Source: Chitinophaga filiformis
Lineage (GTDB): Bacteria > Bacteroidota > Bacteroidia > Chitinophagales > Chitinophagaceae
DNA length: 64,000 nucleotides
Assembly (NCBI RefSeq): GCF_900102545.1
Contig: NZ_FNBN01000005.1
Span: 124,001-188,000, forward strand
Direction of reading: 5' to 3'
Shown in pieces: positions 18,100-25,379 of this stretch. Under the pieces are notes generated by a model, which saw nothing but the letters and a program-made list of their open reading frames with translations, did not search any database and was not told the origin of the DNA. A program made the position numbers and the translations under genes. Position 1 is the stretch's first letter. Each line of letters begins with the position of its first letter.

Positions 18100-18740
18100 G
18101 AGGTTTCTCTGAAGTTAATGAAAATTTTCCATCCTGTACCAGCTGTAGCCATATTCGGGGTGCTTTTGTGTCCAGGATCTGCCATTTGCCCAGGCCTATT
18201 TCCGGGCATTCTTTGCGCAGGTGGATAATGTTGATGGTCCCAGCCTGCGTCTGATGCCACGGTCATACAACTGCATATTCTTTTCAGGGCCGAATTGCTG
18301 ATATACTTTTTCACGCTGTTTATCTGTGAGTCTGCCCAGATCTATTTCATCATGATTCCGCAGGAAAAACATCCACTGGGAGGTAGGTGGAATCTCCCGC
18401 GTATCCAGCAGCGCTTTTTTAAAGGGTTCAATATCTCCGGTGGCAAGGCCATAGAACAGGTACTGGTTAGCATAAAAGTTGAACATCGTATGCATACCAT
18501 TCCCGTCCTGCCCGAAGTAGTCGTTGTTTTCTTCCGGCATCACGTTGGCTTCTCCCAGGATGAGTGCCTCTCCGTTCCGCCACTGTACAAAACGCCGGAT
18601 CTCCGGGATGATCCTGAGATCATGTTCCGGCTTGTCAGGATCTGATCCTGGTTTCTCAATAATGAACGGAACTGCGTCCAGCTGGAAGCCTGACACGCCC
18701 TGGTGGCAAAAATACAGGGCCGATTCAGCCATAAATAAGC
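18100..18740 (-). pseudogene. Remnant of a GH13 alpha-amylase/trehalose-synthase-like gene
   Basis: One frame encodes an internal piece of a GH13 enzyme: GVSGFQLDAVPFIIEKPG, ALILGEANVMPE (catalytic Glu block), SQWMFFLRNHDEIDLG (transition-state Asp block) and GIRRRLGP. It then runs out of frame. In another frame, immediately after, IHLRKECPEIGLGKWQILDT resembles a more C-terminal TreS-family block. The 80-100 residues that normally lie between the two (including the GDEIGMGDD region) are missing, the N-terminal third is absent, and the tail is frameshifted up to the xdhA start. This is an eroded pseudogene with an internal deletion. The left boundary is approximate. Confidence 0.8.
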
Positions 18741-18749
18741 ACGAGGGCA

Positions 18750-18992
18750 TTAATCTCTTTGCAGGCACTCTTCTTCAATGGTCAGAGCGATCTTGTCCAG
18801 GAGCTCCCTGTTCAGGTGTTTTGCTTCTTCCACATAATCGGGAACCAGCCGCTGTTTATCATTTTCATAGAATATGATCTCCGTACCATTCACCGTAGCA
18901 GATATTTTGTATTCATGGCCGATCTTTTCGATGCCCGCCTGAATAATGTACTGCTGGCCACCATATTCGATCTTTAGTTCATGTGTTTCCAT
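18750..18992 (-). CDS. Small conserved-looking protein of unknown function
   Basis: I do not recognise the family. The product (80 residues from ATG at 18992, METHELKIEYGG) is acidic with beta-strand-like first half (YIIQAGIEKIGHEYKISATVNGTEIIFYEND) and a helical second half (EEAKHLNRELLDKIALTIEEE). No signal peptide or membrane segment. ATG codons at 19013 and 19010 are also in frame. It is divergent from the ArsR gene across about 100 bp, so the same operator could control both. Its stop lies at the edge of the GH13 remnant. Confidence 0.65.
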   Translation of the reverse strand: METHELKIEYGGQQYIIQAGIEKIGHEYKISATVNGTEIIFYENDKQRLVPDYVEEAKHLNRELLDKIALTIEEECLQRD

Positions 18993-19029
18993 AATGTCCG
19001 TTTCTTTCATCAAAACAAAATGGAGGCCA

Positions 19030-19072
19030 TTGAAAGCACCCCCGCTTTCCTTAATTTTGTAACCGAACGGTT
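19030..19072 (+). promoter_or_regulatory. Promoter and palindromic operator of the ArsR gene
   Basis: A -33 TTG (19030-19032) and -7 box TAATTTTG (19052-19059) are separated by 19 bp, close to the Bacteroidota consensus. The predicted start site falls inside the inverted repeat AACCG-AA-CGGTT (19061-19072). Overlap of a palindrome with the start site suggests autorepression by the ArsR protein encoded 22 bp downstream. Confidence 0.6.
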
Positions 19073-19094
19073 GCTTAAAATACGTTTATCAAAG

Positions 19095-19421
19095 ATGAGA
19101 AGGGATGTTTTCCAGGCAATAGCCGACCCTACCAGGCGGGAGATTATCAATCTGCTGGCACATCAGGCATTGAACCTGAATGCGATAGCTGACAATTTTG
19201 ACATCAGCAGGCCGGCGGTGTCCAAACATATCCGTATACTGACAGAATGTGGTTTACTGATGATCACCCAGCAGGGGAGGGAGCGTTACTGTAAGGCAAA
19301 CCTGCAGAAACTGCAGGAAGTGTCTGAGTGGGCAGAACAGTTCAAATCGTTCTGGATGCAGAAACTGGATGCGCTCGAAGATTTCCTGGAAAAGGACAAG
19401 AAAGAAAACGGAAAAAAATAA
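19095..19421 (+). CDS. ArsR/SmtB-type winged-helix transcriptional regulator
   Basis: A 108-residue DNA-binding protein: FQAIADPTRREIINLLAH, then recognition-helix region ISRPAVSKHIRILTECGLL and the wing ITQQGRERYCKA. No metal-binding ELCVCDL-type Cys motif is present, so this belongs to the non-metal group, often found upstream of SRPBCC (AHSA1-like) proteins; no such gene follows here. The upstream in-frame stretch to 18981 covers its own promoter, so ATG at 19095 (MRRDVFQAIAD) is the start. Confidence 0.88.
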   Translation: MRRDVFQAIADPTRREIINLLAHQALNLNAIADNFDISRPAVSKHIRILTECGLLMITQQGRERYCKANLQKLQEVSEWAEQFKSFWMQKLDALEDFLEKDKKENGKK

Positions 19422-19422
19422 A

Positions 19423-19453
19423 GGGAGGCTACCAGTCAATTGAACAGCCTCCC
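19423..19453. terminator. Hairpin terminator between ArsR and HD-domain genes
   Basis: An 8-bp stem GGGAGGCT/AGCCTCCC with a 15-nt loop is flanked on the left by A-rich sequence, which reads as a T-run on the minus strand. It fits termination of the HD-domain gene and may also stop ArsR transcripts. Confidence 0.65.
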
Positions 19454-19480
19454 GCTTAACATCTGGTTGACAAGGCAATT

Positions 19481-20131
19481 TTACTCACTCCAGGGCGAAT
19501 GCAGAATGCAGTCGCAGAAGTTCTTACGGTGGAAGTTGGGTATCATAAAAGCGCAGACATCCGCCTTGATATTTCCAAACGTGGTGTCTGTCTTGTGTTT
19601 AAATCCGTCGAAGAAAGTGGGGATGATTTTCTTTTTGAAATCAGTCCGCGGAAATGCCTGAATGATCTCCTTCCTATGCTCTTCACTCAGGTGCTCATAT
19701 CCTTCTCCCATCACATCGAGCCCCACGCCTGAATACATCAGTGCTACTTCCGGTTCCTTATATTCAGCGATACCGATAGTTGTATGCAGGGCGATGGTAT
19801 CCCATACGCGTTGCAGCGCCTGTTCAGGATATCCGTGACTTTTCAGAAAATCCCTCGCGGCATTGGCGCCGTCTACTTCAAAACGTTTGTCCGGACTACT
19901 GTAATGCGGTGTTAGTCCCAGGTCATGGAAGATGGCGCTGACGTATAACAGTTCAGTATCATGTTTAATGTTCCCTCTTTTTGCATTGAGGGAGGAAAAG
20001 AGGAACACGCGGAGGGAATGATTATAGAGAAATTCCGTACCGTATTCCAGCAGTAATTCCGTGGCCTGTTTCGCTACCTGGCTGTCTGGTATGTCTATTC
20101 CGGCTAGTCTTGTTAATCTTGTTACTGGCAT
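19481..20131 (-). CDS. HD domain-containing hydrolase (cyanamide-hydratase-like)
   Basis: A 216-residue HD-superfamily protein: N-terminal region with HSLRVFLFSS (first His), the metal motif AIFHDLGLTPHY (His-Asp), RFEVDGANAARDFLKSHG and IALHTTIGIA (further His). The pattern FHDLGLT...RFEVDGA is that of the cyanamide hydratase / DDI2-like branch of HD hydrolases. The substrate is not known; a nitrile- or nucleotide-type substrate is possible. The start at 20131 (MPVTRLTRLAG) is chosen because a longer open frame begins inside the -7 box at 20150-20157. Confidence 0.83.
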   Translation of the reverse strand: MPVTRLTRLAGIDIPDSQVAKQATELLLEYGTEFLYNHSLRVFLFSSLNAKRGNIKHDTELLYVSAIFHDLGLTPHYSSPDKRFEVDGANAARDFLKSHGYPEQALQRVWDTIALHTTIGIAEYKEPEVALMYSGVGLDVMGEGYEHLSEEHRKEIIQAFPRTDFKKKIIPTFFDGFKHKTDTTFGNIKADVCAFMIPNFHRKNFCDCILHSPWSE

Positions 20132-20149
20132 AAGTTTAAATTTATGCCA

Positions 20150-20157
20150 CAAAATTA
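20150..20157 (-). promoter_or_regulatory. -7 promoter box of the HD-domain gene
   Basis: Read on the minus strand the box is TAATTTTG (TAnnTTTG). Transcription would start near 20144, 13 nt before the ATG at 20131, which fixes the translation start. Confidence 0.5.
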
Positions 20158-20196
20158 CCGGCAGGGGAAGGTGTGGGAAATGCTAAAAACTGCGGA

Positions 20197-21060
20197 TCAG
20201 ATACCAATTTTCACAAACTGGGTGCGGTAGTCGTTGGGGGAGAGTTGTGTTTCTTTCTTGAAGAAGTTACTGAACTGGTAGGGAGTAGCGAAGTTTAGGA
20301 GGTAAGAGATCTCTTTCACGGGTTTGGATGAGAATTGCAGCATTCTTTTGGCTTCTGCTACCAGCTGGCCATTGATGATATCTTTGGCTCTTTTACCAGC
20401 GCAACGTTTGCAGAGGTCAGCCAGTTGCCGGTAGGAGATGCCTAGTTTCTCCGCATAGTCGGTTACTTCGTGGGTATTGCGGTATTCTTTGCTGACCAGT
20501 TCTACGTACTGGCGATATAGCTTATTCTCAATTGTACTGTGACCTTCGTGCAGCAGGCTGTTGATGTTGGCTACCTTTATCATGAGGATCTTCAGGTAAG
20601 CGGCAAGGGCATCAGCTTTGTTTACATAGTCGGGGGTATTGAATTCATCCAGGATGGTTTTCAGCAGGCTAACCAGCGCTTCCTCATCCTGCTGATTTAA
20701 TTGCATTTGCTGATGTCCTGAAGGATCGTTGAACAGGACGGCCTTACAGTTACTGGCGCTGGCCGGCGCTTTTTCCCAGAAGCAATCTCCGAACTGCAGT
20801 GCGTAACCTTCCAGGTGGTTGTCGCCGTTTACGGCATAGATCTGTCCTTTGGAGATAATGAAAAGACTATGTGGTGTAATATTGTAGGTGGCGCCATCAA
20901 TGGAGATATTGCCATGTCCTTCTTTAACGAGGATCAGTTCATTAAAGGAAATGCGACGCAGGGTATTGTCTTCGAACAATTGTCCGCTGATTTCCGCCAC
21001 AGAAAAAGAATCCTGTAGGGCAGGGTTGATATCAATGTTCAGTATATGTGCTGCATGCAT
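20197..21060 (-). CDS. AraC family transcriptional regulator
   Basis: A 287-residue regulator with an N-terminal cupin-like sensing domain (NELILVKEGHGNISIDGATYNI, residues 40-65) and a C-terminal AraC double helix-turn-helix (YAEKLGISYRQLADLCKRCAG, then VKEISYLLNFATPYQFSNFFKKE and LSPNDYR). The ligand and target are unknown. The -7 box lies only 4 bp upstream of the ATG, so the mRNA is probably leaderless. Confidence 0.88.
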   Translation of the reverse strand: MHAAHILNIDINPALQDSFSVAEISGQLFEDNTLRRISFNELILVKEGHGNISIDGATYNITPHSLFIISKGQIYAVNGDNHLEGYALQFGDCFWEKAPASASNCKAVLFNDPSGHQQMQLNQQDEEALVSLLKTILDEFNTPDYVNKADALAAYLKILMIKVANINSLLHEGHSTIENKLYRQYVELVSKEYRNTHEVTDYAEKLGISYRQLADLCKRCAGKRAKDIINGQLVAEAKRMLQFSSKPVKEISYLLNFATPYQFSNFFKKETQLSPNDYRTQFVKIGI

Positions 21061-21064
21061 GAGG

Positions 21065-21072
21065 CAAAATTA
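21065..21072 (-). promoter_or_regulatory. -7 box placing the AraC start codon at +1
   Basis: Minus-strand TAATTTTG ends 4 bp before the ATG at 21060. With the usual 5-7 bp between box and start site, the transcript would begin at or next to the A of the ATG. Confidence 0.45.
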
Positions 21073-21140
21073 CGGAAATAAGAGGGGCAAATTGAAAAAC
21101 CTGGGGAAAGGTCGCATAGATCAACTGTATAGCTGAATCA

Positions 21141-21275
21141 CTCGCGACAATCGGCTCCGTAGGAGCTCCGTGTTTGTAGCGCGGGGTTTCAACCCCGGGA
21201 ATATAATAAATCATTCGCGACAATCGGCTTCGCCAGGAGCCGGCTTGTTTGTAGCCCCGGGTGATAACCCGGGGA
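21141..21275. repeat. Pair of REP-like palindromic elements
   Basis: Two direct copies, 21141-21200 and 21214-21275, each start with TCGCGACAATCGGCT and contain a small hairpin (GGCTCC/GGAGC type), then TGTTTGTAGC, then a C/G-rich palindrome (GGGGTTTCAACCCC; CCCGGGTGATAACCCGGG). A decayed third copy lies at 11005-11125. The layout is typical of mobile REP-like sequences moved in trans by REP-associated transposases, but no transposase gene is in this window. Confidence 0.7.
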
Positions 21276-21287
21276 GACGAAAAAAAA

Positions 21288-21309
21288 CCTTCACCCCATA
21301 GGGTGAAGG
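21288..21309 (-). terminator. Hairpin terminator downstream of the GNAT gene
   Basis: The stem CCTTCACCC/GGGTGAAGG with a 4-nt loop is followed on the minus strand by eight T residues. The GNAT stop is about 160 bp upstream of it; no convincing gene fills that gap (21310-21471). Confidence 0.75.
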
Positions 21310-21471
21310 CCACCATAACATGGAAATCAAGCATAGTGTTTGTTCTAGTCAGGATATGGCTTCCGTTATGTCTTTTGCCGGTTGTTGCTTTCCGGTAGGG
21401 GCAAACCATTGTATACAGGTGCAAGGTTCACCTTTTTTCTGAATGTGGAAATCACCGAAAACGGGGAGGCG

Positions 21472-21954
21472 CTACAGATCTTTCAACATCCATACGGTGC
21501 AGGCAAAGTGCCCGGAATTACCCAATGCTTTATCCAGGTGGCGGAAACCGGCTTTTTCATACATACTTACAGCTTTGGCGAAATCAGGAAAGGATTCGAG
21601 GTACATCTGCGTGTATCCCTGCTCTCTGGCAGCTACGAAGGTGTGTTCCATCAGGGCTCTGCCGATACCTTTTCCCCTGGCTTTGTCGGAGAGATAATAT
21701 TTTACTAATTCGGCGCAACCTTCTGGAAGGCCTGCTGTGGGGAACAGGCCACAGCCGCCCAGTATTACGCCGCCTTCTTCGGCGACGAAATACGCGCTGC
21801 CGGGTATCTGGAAGAGGTCATATAACCTGTCTGTTTCAGGATCGGAGTAGACGGTTCCCTCTTTTGGAATATCAAATTCTTCGAATGTATCACGTACAAT
21901 CTTCGCTAATGCGGCATTATCTGTTGTGGCAATGGTTCTGATGTTGACTGGCAT
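21472..21954 (-). CDS. GNAT family N-acetyltransferase
   Basis: A 160-residue acetyl-CoA-dependent acetyltransferase. Seen: beta-strand AYFVAEEGGVILGGCGLFP, the acetyl-CoA pyrophosphate-binding loop DKARGKGIGRALMEHTF (R-G-K-G-I-G), and the C-terminal AVSMYEKAGFRHL block. The substrate is unknown. ATG at 21954 (MPVNIRTIATTDN) is chosen since the 48-residue upstream extension shows no family similarity. Confidence 0.88.
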   Translation of the reverse strand: MPVNIRTIATTDNAALAKIVRDTFEEFDIPKEGTVYSDPETDRLYDLFQIPGSAYFVAEEGGVILGGCGLFPTAGLPEGCAELVKYYLSDKARGKGIGRALMEHTFVAAREQGYTQMYLESFPDFAKAVSMYEKAGFRHLDKALGNSGHFACTVWMLKDL

Positions 21955-22167
21955 GGTGTGCTTATGGTTATTAATGTACTTAATGATTCTTCCTGAAAGA
22001 TACGCACTTGTTTGAAAATGAGGGTAAACAGTGTTATAATAAAGCCATTCATTAAGAAGAATAACCCTGCCAGTGTTCGCAATAAAGCATACGATCATAC
22101 AGGAAGAGTCGCTGAGGAGGTCTCTCCAAAGGAATCCGGTAATGAACTATTATCCGGACAGTTTATC

Positions 22168-23070
22168 TCATACAGGCAGCATCACTTTCCTGAATAGTTT
22201 TTTAATCAGGTTGATCTCATCGGCATAGGCTGTCTTCTTACGGGTACCGAAGTATAATGTATTCTTCAGTTTAGTCGCGCCTTCCCACAGCAATTTAATC
22301 TCCTTGTTTTCGATCTCTTTTCTACAGAGGAAATCAGGTACTACAGCTATGCCTTTCCCGCTTTTAAGGCAACGCACAATAGAGTTTAAGTTGGGGACAA
22401 TATAGTTGGGTCTGAAGTCAGGATGATGATTGAAATTCAGTTTCCAGAACCTGAACAGGTGTTCCATATCGCCTGTAGTACCGTACCACTTCTGTGTTTT
22501 CAGCCATTCCTCAATAGCGTCCATATTTTTTCCTTTGGTCACTTTGTTGAATGCTTTTGTATCTACCTCATTGCCTGCTACCAATACAATTGTTTCAGAA
22601 GAGAAGGCGTCGTGGTCAATATTGCCAGAAGTACCTTTCTGTGGTGTGATGATCAGGTCGAGGATGCCCTTGTCAAGATTATCCAGCATTTCCGGGTAAT
22701 CTCCAAAACGGATGATGACATTGAAAGGTAATGTGGAGATGTATTGTTCCAGTGTGATCTGAAAGGTTTCGAAGCACATGCCTACACTGATAGTCGGCGT
22801 ATGTTTCTCGGTGCTTTTCTGAAAGTTCTTTTCTGCATCCTCGAGCTTATTGAGGGGTTCAATAATGAAGTTGTAGAAGACCTTTCCCTTCTCTGTAGGC
22901 ACCATTTTCCTGCCTGTTCTGTCGAATAATTTATACCCCACATAATTCTCCAGTGAGCTTAAATGCAGGCTGACACCGGGTTGGGAGATGAACAGGGCTT
23001 CCGCTGCTCCTGTGAGCGTACCTGTTTTATATATCGCCTTGAATGTTCTGTACCATTCGAGATTGACCAT
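22168..23070 (-). CDS. LysR family transcriptional regulator
   Basis: A 300-residue LTTR: N-terminal winged HTH (LEWYRTFKAIYKTGTLTGAAE, FISQPGVSLHLSSLENYVGYKLFDRTGRKM) and C-terminal periplasmic-binding-like effector domain. It is divergent from an NAD(P)H oxidoreductase and aldo/keto reductase pair, with face-to-face promoters in a 102-bp gap. By LysR logic it should control that pair, perhaps in response to an electrophile or quinone-like compound (inference). Start at 23070 (MVNLEWYRTF) agrees with the -7 box at 23095-23102. Confidence 0.92.
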   Translation of the reverse strand: MVNLEWYRTFKAIYKTGTLTGAAEALFISQPGVSLHLSSLENYVGYKLFDRTGRKMVPTEKGKVFYNFIIEPLNKLEDAEKNFQKSTEKHTPTISVGMCFETFQITLEQYISTLPFNVIIRFGDYPEMLDNLDKGILDLIITPQKGTSGNIDHDAFSSETIVLVAGNEVDTKAFNKVTKGKNMDAIEEWLKTQKWYGTTGDMEHLFRFWKLNFNHHPDFRPNYIVPNLNSIVRCLKSGKGIAVVPDFLCRKEIENKEIKLLWEGATKLKNTLYFGTRKKTAYADEINLIKKLFRKVMLPV

Positions 23071-23094
23071 AAGGATACTATTATAATTCTGATA

Positions 23095-23102
23095 CAAAGG
23101 TA
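23095..23102 (-). promoter_or_regulatory. -7 promoter box of the lysR-type gene
   Basis: Minus-strand TACCTTTG matches TAnnTTTG; predicted start near 23089, 19 nt ahead of the ATG at 23070. Confidence 0.5.
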
Positions 23103-23138
23103 TGATTTAACTTGTTTTAATAATAATAAGGTGCGGGG

Positions 23139-23146
23139 TACTTTTG
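23139..23146 (+). promoter_or_regulatory. -7 promoter box of the oxidoreductase operon
   Basis: TACTTTTG matches TAnnTTTG; predicted start near 23152, 21 nt ahead of the ATG at 23173. Between this and the opposing lysR box lies TTAACTTGTTTTAA, an AT-rich partial palindrome where a LysR protein could bind. Confidence 0.5.
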
Positions 23147-23172
23147 TCATGTCAAAAAGAAAATAACGCATT

Positions 23173-23772
23173 ATGACAAAGGTATTTATCATCAATGGAG
23201 GTCAGCAGTTCGGCCATTCCGGCGGCCGGTTCAACGAGACCATCTCAGCGGCTACCGCTGAATTTTTCCGGAACAGACCTGGTTTTGAAGTGAAGACCAC
23301 CAACATCAATCATGACTACGATCTCAGGGAAGAGGTCGCAAAATATACATGGGCCGATATCGTGATCTATCACACGCCTATCTGGTGGTTTCAACTGCCG
23401 CACGGTTTCAAGCAGTACATAGATAAAGTATTCACTGAAGGACATGGTACAGGGATCTATCGCAGTGACGGGCGTTCTTCTGCTAATCCTGCTATCAACT
23501 ATGGTACAGGTGGTATGTTGCACGGAAAGAAATATATGGTGACCACTTCATGGAATGCGCCTAAGGAGGCATTTACATTACCCGGGGAGTTCTTCAAAGA
23601 AACGAGCGTAGATGAAGGCATCCTGTTCGGCTTTCACCGTATGAATGCATTTATAGGACTGGAACCCTTGCCTGGTATGCATTTCCACGATATAGAGAAG
23701 AACGCGGATGTAAAGAGGGACCTGGGGCAGTACCAGCAACATCTGGAGAATATAGTTACAAATCTTAACTAA
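23173..23772 (+). CDS. NAD(P)H-dependent flavodoxin-fold oxidoreductase (MdaB/KefF-like)
   Basis: A 199-residue flavoprotein of the NQO1/MdaB group. Seen: KVFIINGGQQFGHSGGRFN (FMN/FAD phosphate loop), ADIVIYHTPIWWFQLPHGFK (the P-x-W-W motif of the family), GGMLHGKKYMVTTSWNAP, and GFHRMNAFIGLEPLPGMHFHD. Such enzymes reduce quinones and other electrophiles by two electrons. It is followed after 6 bp by an aldo/keto reductase, forming a two-gene operon under the divergent LysR regulator. Confidence 0.9.
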   Translation: MTKVFIINGGQQFGHSGGRFNETISAATAEFFRNRPGFEVKTTNINHDYDLREEVAKYTWADIVIYHTPIWWFQLPHGFKQYIDKVFTEGHGTGIYRSDGRSSANPAINYGTGGMLHGKKYMVTTSWNAPKEAFTLPGEFFKETSVDEGILFGFHRMNAFIGLEPLPGMHFHDIEKNADVKRDLGQYQQHLENIVTNLN

Positions 23773-23778
23773 CACACA

Positions 23779-24771
23779 ATGGAATACAGAACATTAGGCA
23801 ATACAGACCTGCAGTTATCAGCTATCACATATGGCGCATTTGCCATAGGTGGTAATATGTGGGGCGGTAATGAAGCAAAAGATTCAATAGCAGCTGTCCA
23901 CGCTTCGCTGGACAATGGCGTAACAACAATAGACACGGCGCCTTTTTATGGTTTCGGATTGAGTGAAGAACTGATTGGGGCCGCTATTAAAGATAAGGAC
24001 AGAAGTAAAATACAGCTGTTGACAAAGTTCGGGCTGGTATGGGATGGCAGTAACCAGGGAAAGGGAGAATACTTCTTTGATGCATCAGAGAATGGAAAAA
24101 CCATTCCCGTGTACAAGCTGACTTCAAAAACGAATATCATCAAAGAACTGGAAGAAAGCCTGAAACGCCTGGGTACTGATTATATTGACCTGCTGCAACT
24201 GCACTGGCCGGATGCAACCACGCCGGTAGAGGAAACAATGGAGGCGTTGCAAACATTGATTGGCCAGGGAAAGATCAGGGCTGCTGGCGTCAGCAACTAT
24301 GATCTGCCATTGATGAGGGAAGCAGAGAAAACAATCCGGCTGGCGTCCAACCAGGTTTCTTACAGTATGCTGAACCGGGGTATTGAAAAGGAATTAATAC
24401 CCTATGCGATCGAAAAGAATATAGGAATCATTGCTTATAGTCCCCTGGAAAGAGGCTTGCTAACCGGCAAATATTTCGGAAATACCGCTTTAAAAGCAGA
24501 TGACCACCGGAACGGCTATTTCGGTCAGTTTTCAGCAGATAAGGTAAAGACTTTCCTGGATAGTATCACTCCGCTGGCGGAAAGTAAAAAGGCGACATTA
24601 TCACAGCTGGTATTACGCTGGACTACCTTACAGCCCGGTATTACCATAGTGCTGGCAGGCGCCCGTAATGCTGCACAGGCAGAACAGAATGCACAAACCA
24701 TGAACCTGCAATTGACGGCGGATGAGATTGGATTTATTAATAAGGAACTTGAGAAAGTATATGGGGAATAG
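23779..24771 (+). CDS. Aldo/keto reductase
   Basis: A 330-residue NADPH-dependent TIM-barrel reductase. Seen: TIDTAPFYGFGLSEELIGAA (catalytic Asp and Tyr), LLTKFGLVW (catalytic Lys), DYIDLLQLHWPD (His), GKIRAAGVSNYDLPLM and the cofactor segment LAGARNAAQAEQNAQTM. It resembles the YajO/Gcy-like group acting on small aldehydes or sugars. Encoded 6 bp after the flavodoxin-like oxidoreductase. Confidence 0.92.
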   Translation: MEYRTLGNTDLQLSAITYGAFAIGGNMWGGNEAKDSIAAVHASLDNGVTTIDTAPFYGFGLSEELIGAAIKDKDRSKIQLLTKFGLVWDGSNQGKGEYFFDASENGKTIPVYKLTSKTNIIKELEESLKRLGTDYIDLLQLHWPDATTPVEETMEALQTLIGQGKIRAAGVSNYDLPLMREAEKTIRLASNQVSYSMLNRGIEKELIPYAIEKNIGIIAYSPLERGLLTGKYFGNTALKADDHRNGYFGQFSADKVKTFLDSITPLAESKKATLSQLVLRWTTLQPGITIVLAGARNAAQAEQNAQTMNLQLTADEIGFINKELEKVYGE

Positions 24772-24805
24772 CACGACAGAAAGGAGGTATTAAATAAGTA
24801 ATATA

Positions 24806-24859
24806 TACTTTTGTTGAACAGTTTCGGTTCCTGGTAACGAATGTTGCCAGGAATTTTTT
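24806..24859 (+). promoter_or_regulatory. -7 box followed at once by a terminator hairpin in the leader of the DUF6157 gene
   Basis: TACTTTTG (24806-24813) predicts a start near 24820. Starting 8 nt later is an 11-bp stem (TTCCTGGTAAC/GTTGCCAGGAA, one G-U pair when transcribed) with a GAAT loop and six T residues (24828-24859), a textbook intrinsic terminator. It can end the upstream operon, but if the -7 box is real it would also stop its own transcript before the gene at 24908. Confidence 0.55.
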
Positions 24860-24907
24860 ATATTTCAGGTATTGTAATGTCAGCTTGACCCTGTAAACAG
24901 CATGTAG

Positions 24908-25315
24908 ATGAAAACAACCAATTATTACAACACCTTTATTGAGGTTGCAGAAGATTGCCCCGTAAAAACCGCTGAAGTTCCACCCATGAGAGGCGAGAAG
25001 ACTATCGCCAATATTGAATTTGAGTTGTTGATCGAGAATCCTTATGAGTTTACTTCCGATGATGTGCTTTTTCATGTGTATGCTGCAAAAAGTCATCTGA
25101 AAACAAAAGAATTTGATGCGGAAAGAGCACTGTTCTTTTCCAAAGGACAGGCCTGTTTCCGTTCTTCTCCGTTAACCAAACGCTATGGCTGGGGCGCTCA
25201 TTTTAATGACGAAGGCAGGATGGCGATTTACCCGGTGGAATCAGCAGAATATCAACAGTTCTCGAGGGACAAGACCCTTAAACAAGTGAAAGCCATGCGT
25301 TCAAAAAAGGCATGA
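24908..25315 (+). CDS. DUF6157 family protein
   Basis: A 135-residue cytosolic protein matching the DUF6157 pattern: MKTTNYYNTFIEVAEDCPV, the TIANIEFELLIENPYEFTSDDVLF block, SKGQACFRSSPLTKRYGWG and the terminal DEGRMAIYPVES. The family is widespread in Bacteroidota and Firmicutes; its function is unknown. It is a single-gene unit with a terminator-like hairpin in front and a bidirectional terminator behind. Confidence 0.82.
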   Translation: MKTTNYYNTFIEVAEDCPVKTAEVPPMRGEKTIANIEFELLIENPYEFTSDDVLFHVYAAKSHLKTKEFDAERALFFSKGQACFRSSPLTKRYGWGAHFNDEGRMAIYPVESAEYQQFSRDKTLKQVKAMRSKKA

Positions 25316-25328
25316 TCTGTTAAAGAAA

Positions 25329-25352
25329 AAAGCGCCCCGGACGAGGCGCTTT
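25329..25352. terminator. Bidirectional hairpin terminator
   Basis: Stem AAAGCGCC/GGCGCTTT with an 8-nt loop, A-run on the left, between the convergent DUF6157 gene (ends 25315) and the T9SS-exported protein gene (ends 25380). Confidence 0.75.
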
Positions 25353-25379
25353 GGTAGATAGAGGATTACATAGGACAGC

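Noticed and set aside
18066..18314. 82-codon minus-strand frame before xdhA
   Set aside because: It is one of the frames of the decayed GH13 gene and overlaps xdhA out of frame; treated as part of the pseudogene.
21032..21424. 130-codon minus-strand open frame
   Set aside because: It runs through the two REP-like elements, the terminator hairpin and the AraC promoter; its translation has no domain character.
21310..21471. 41-codon open stretch after the GNAT stop, in the same frame
   Set aside because: A run of this length without stops is expected by chance, it has no ATG, and the GNAT domain is complete without it.
24781..24788. AAGGAGGT Shine-Dalgarno-like string
   Set aside because: It follows the aldo/keto reductase stop and no start codon with a usable frame lies downstream, so it is taken as chance.
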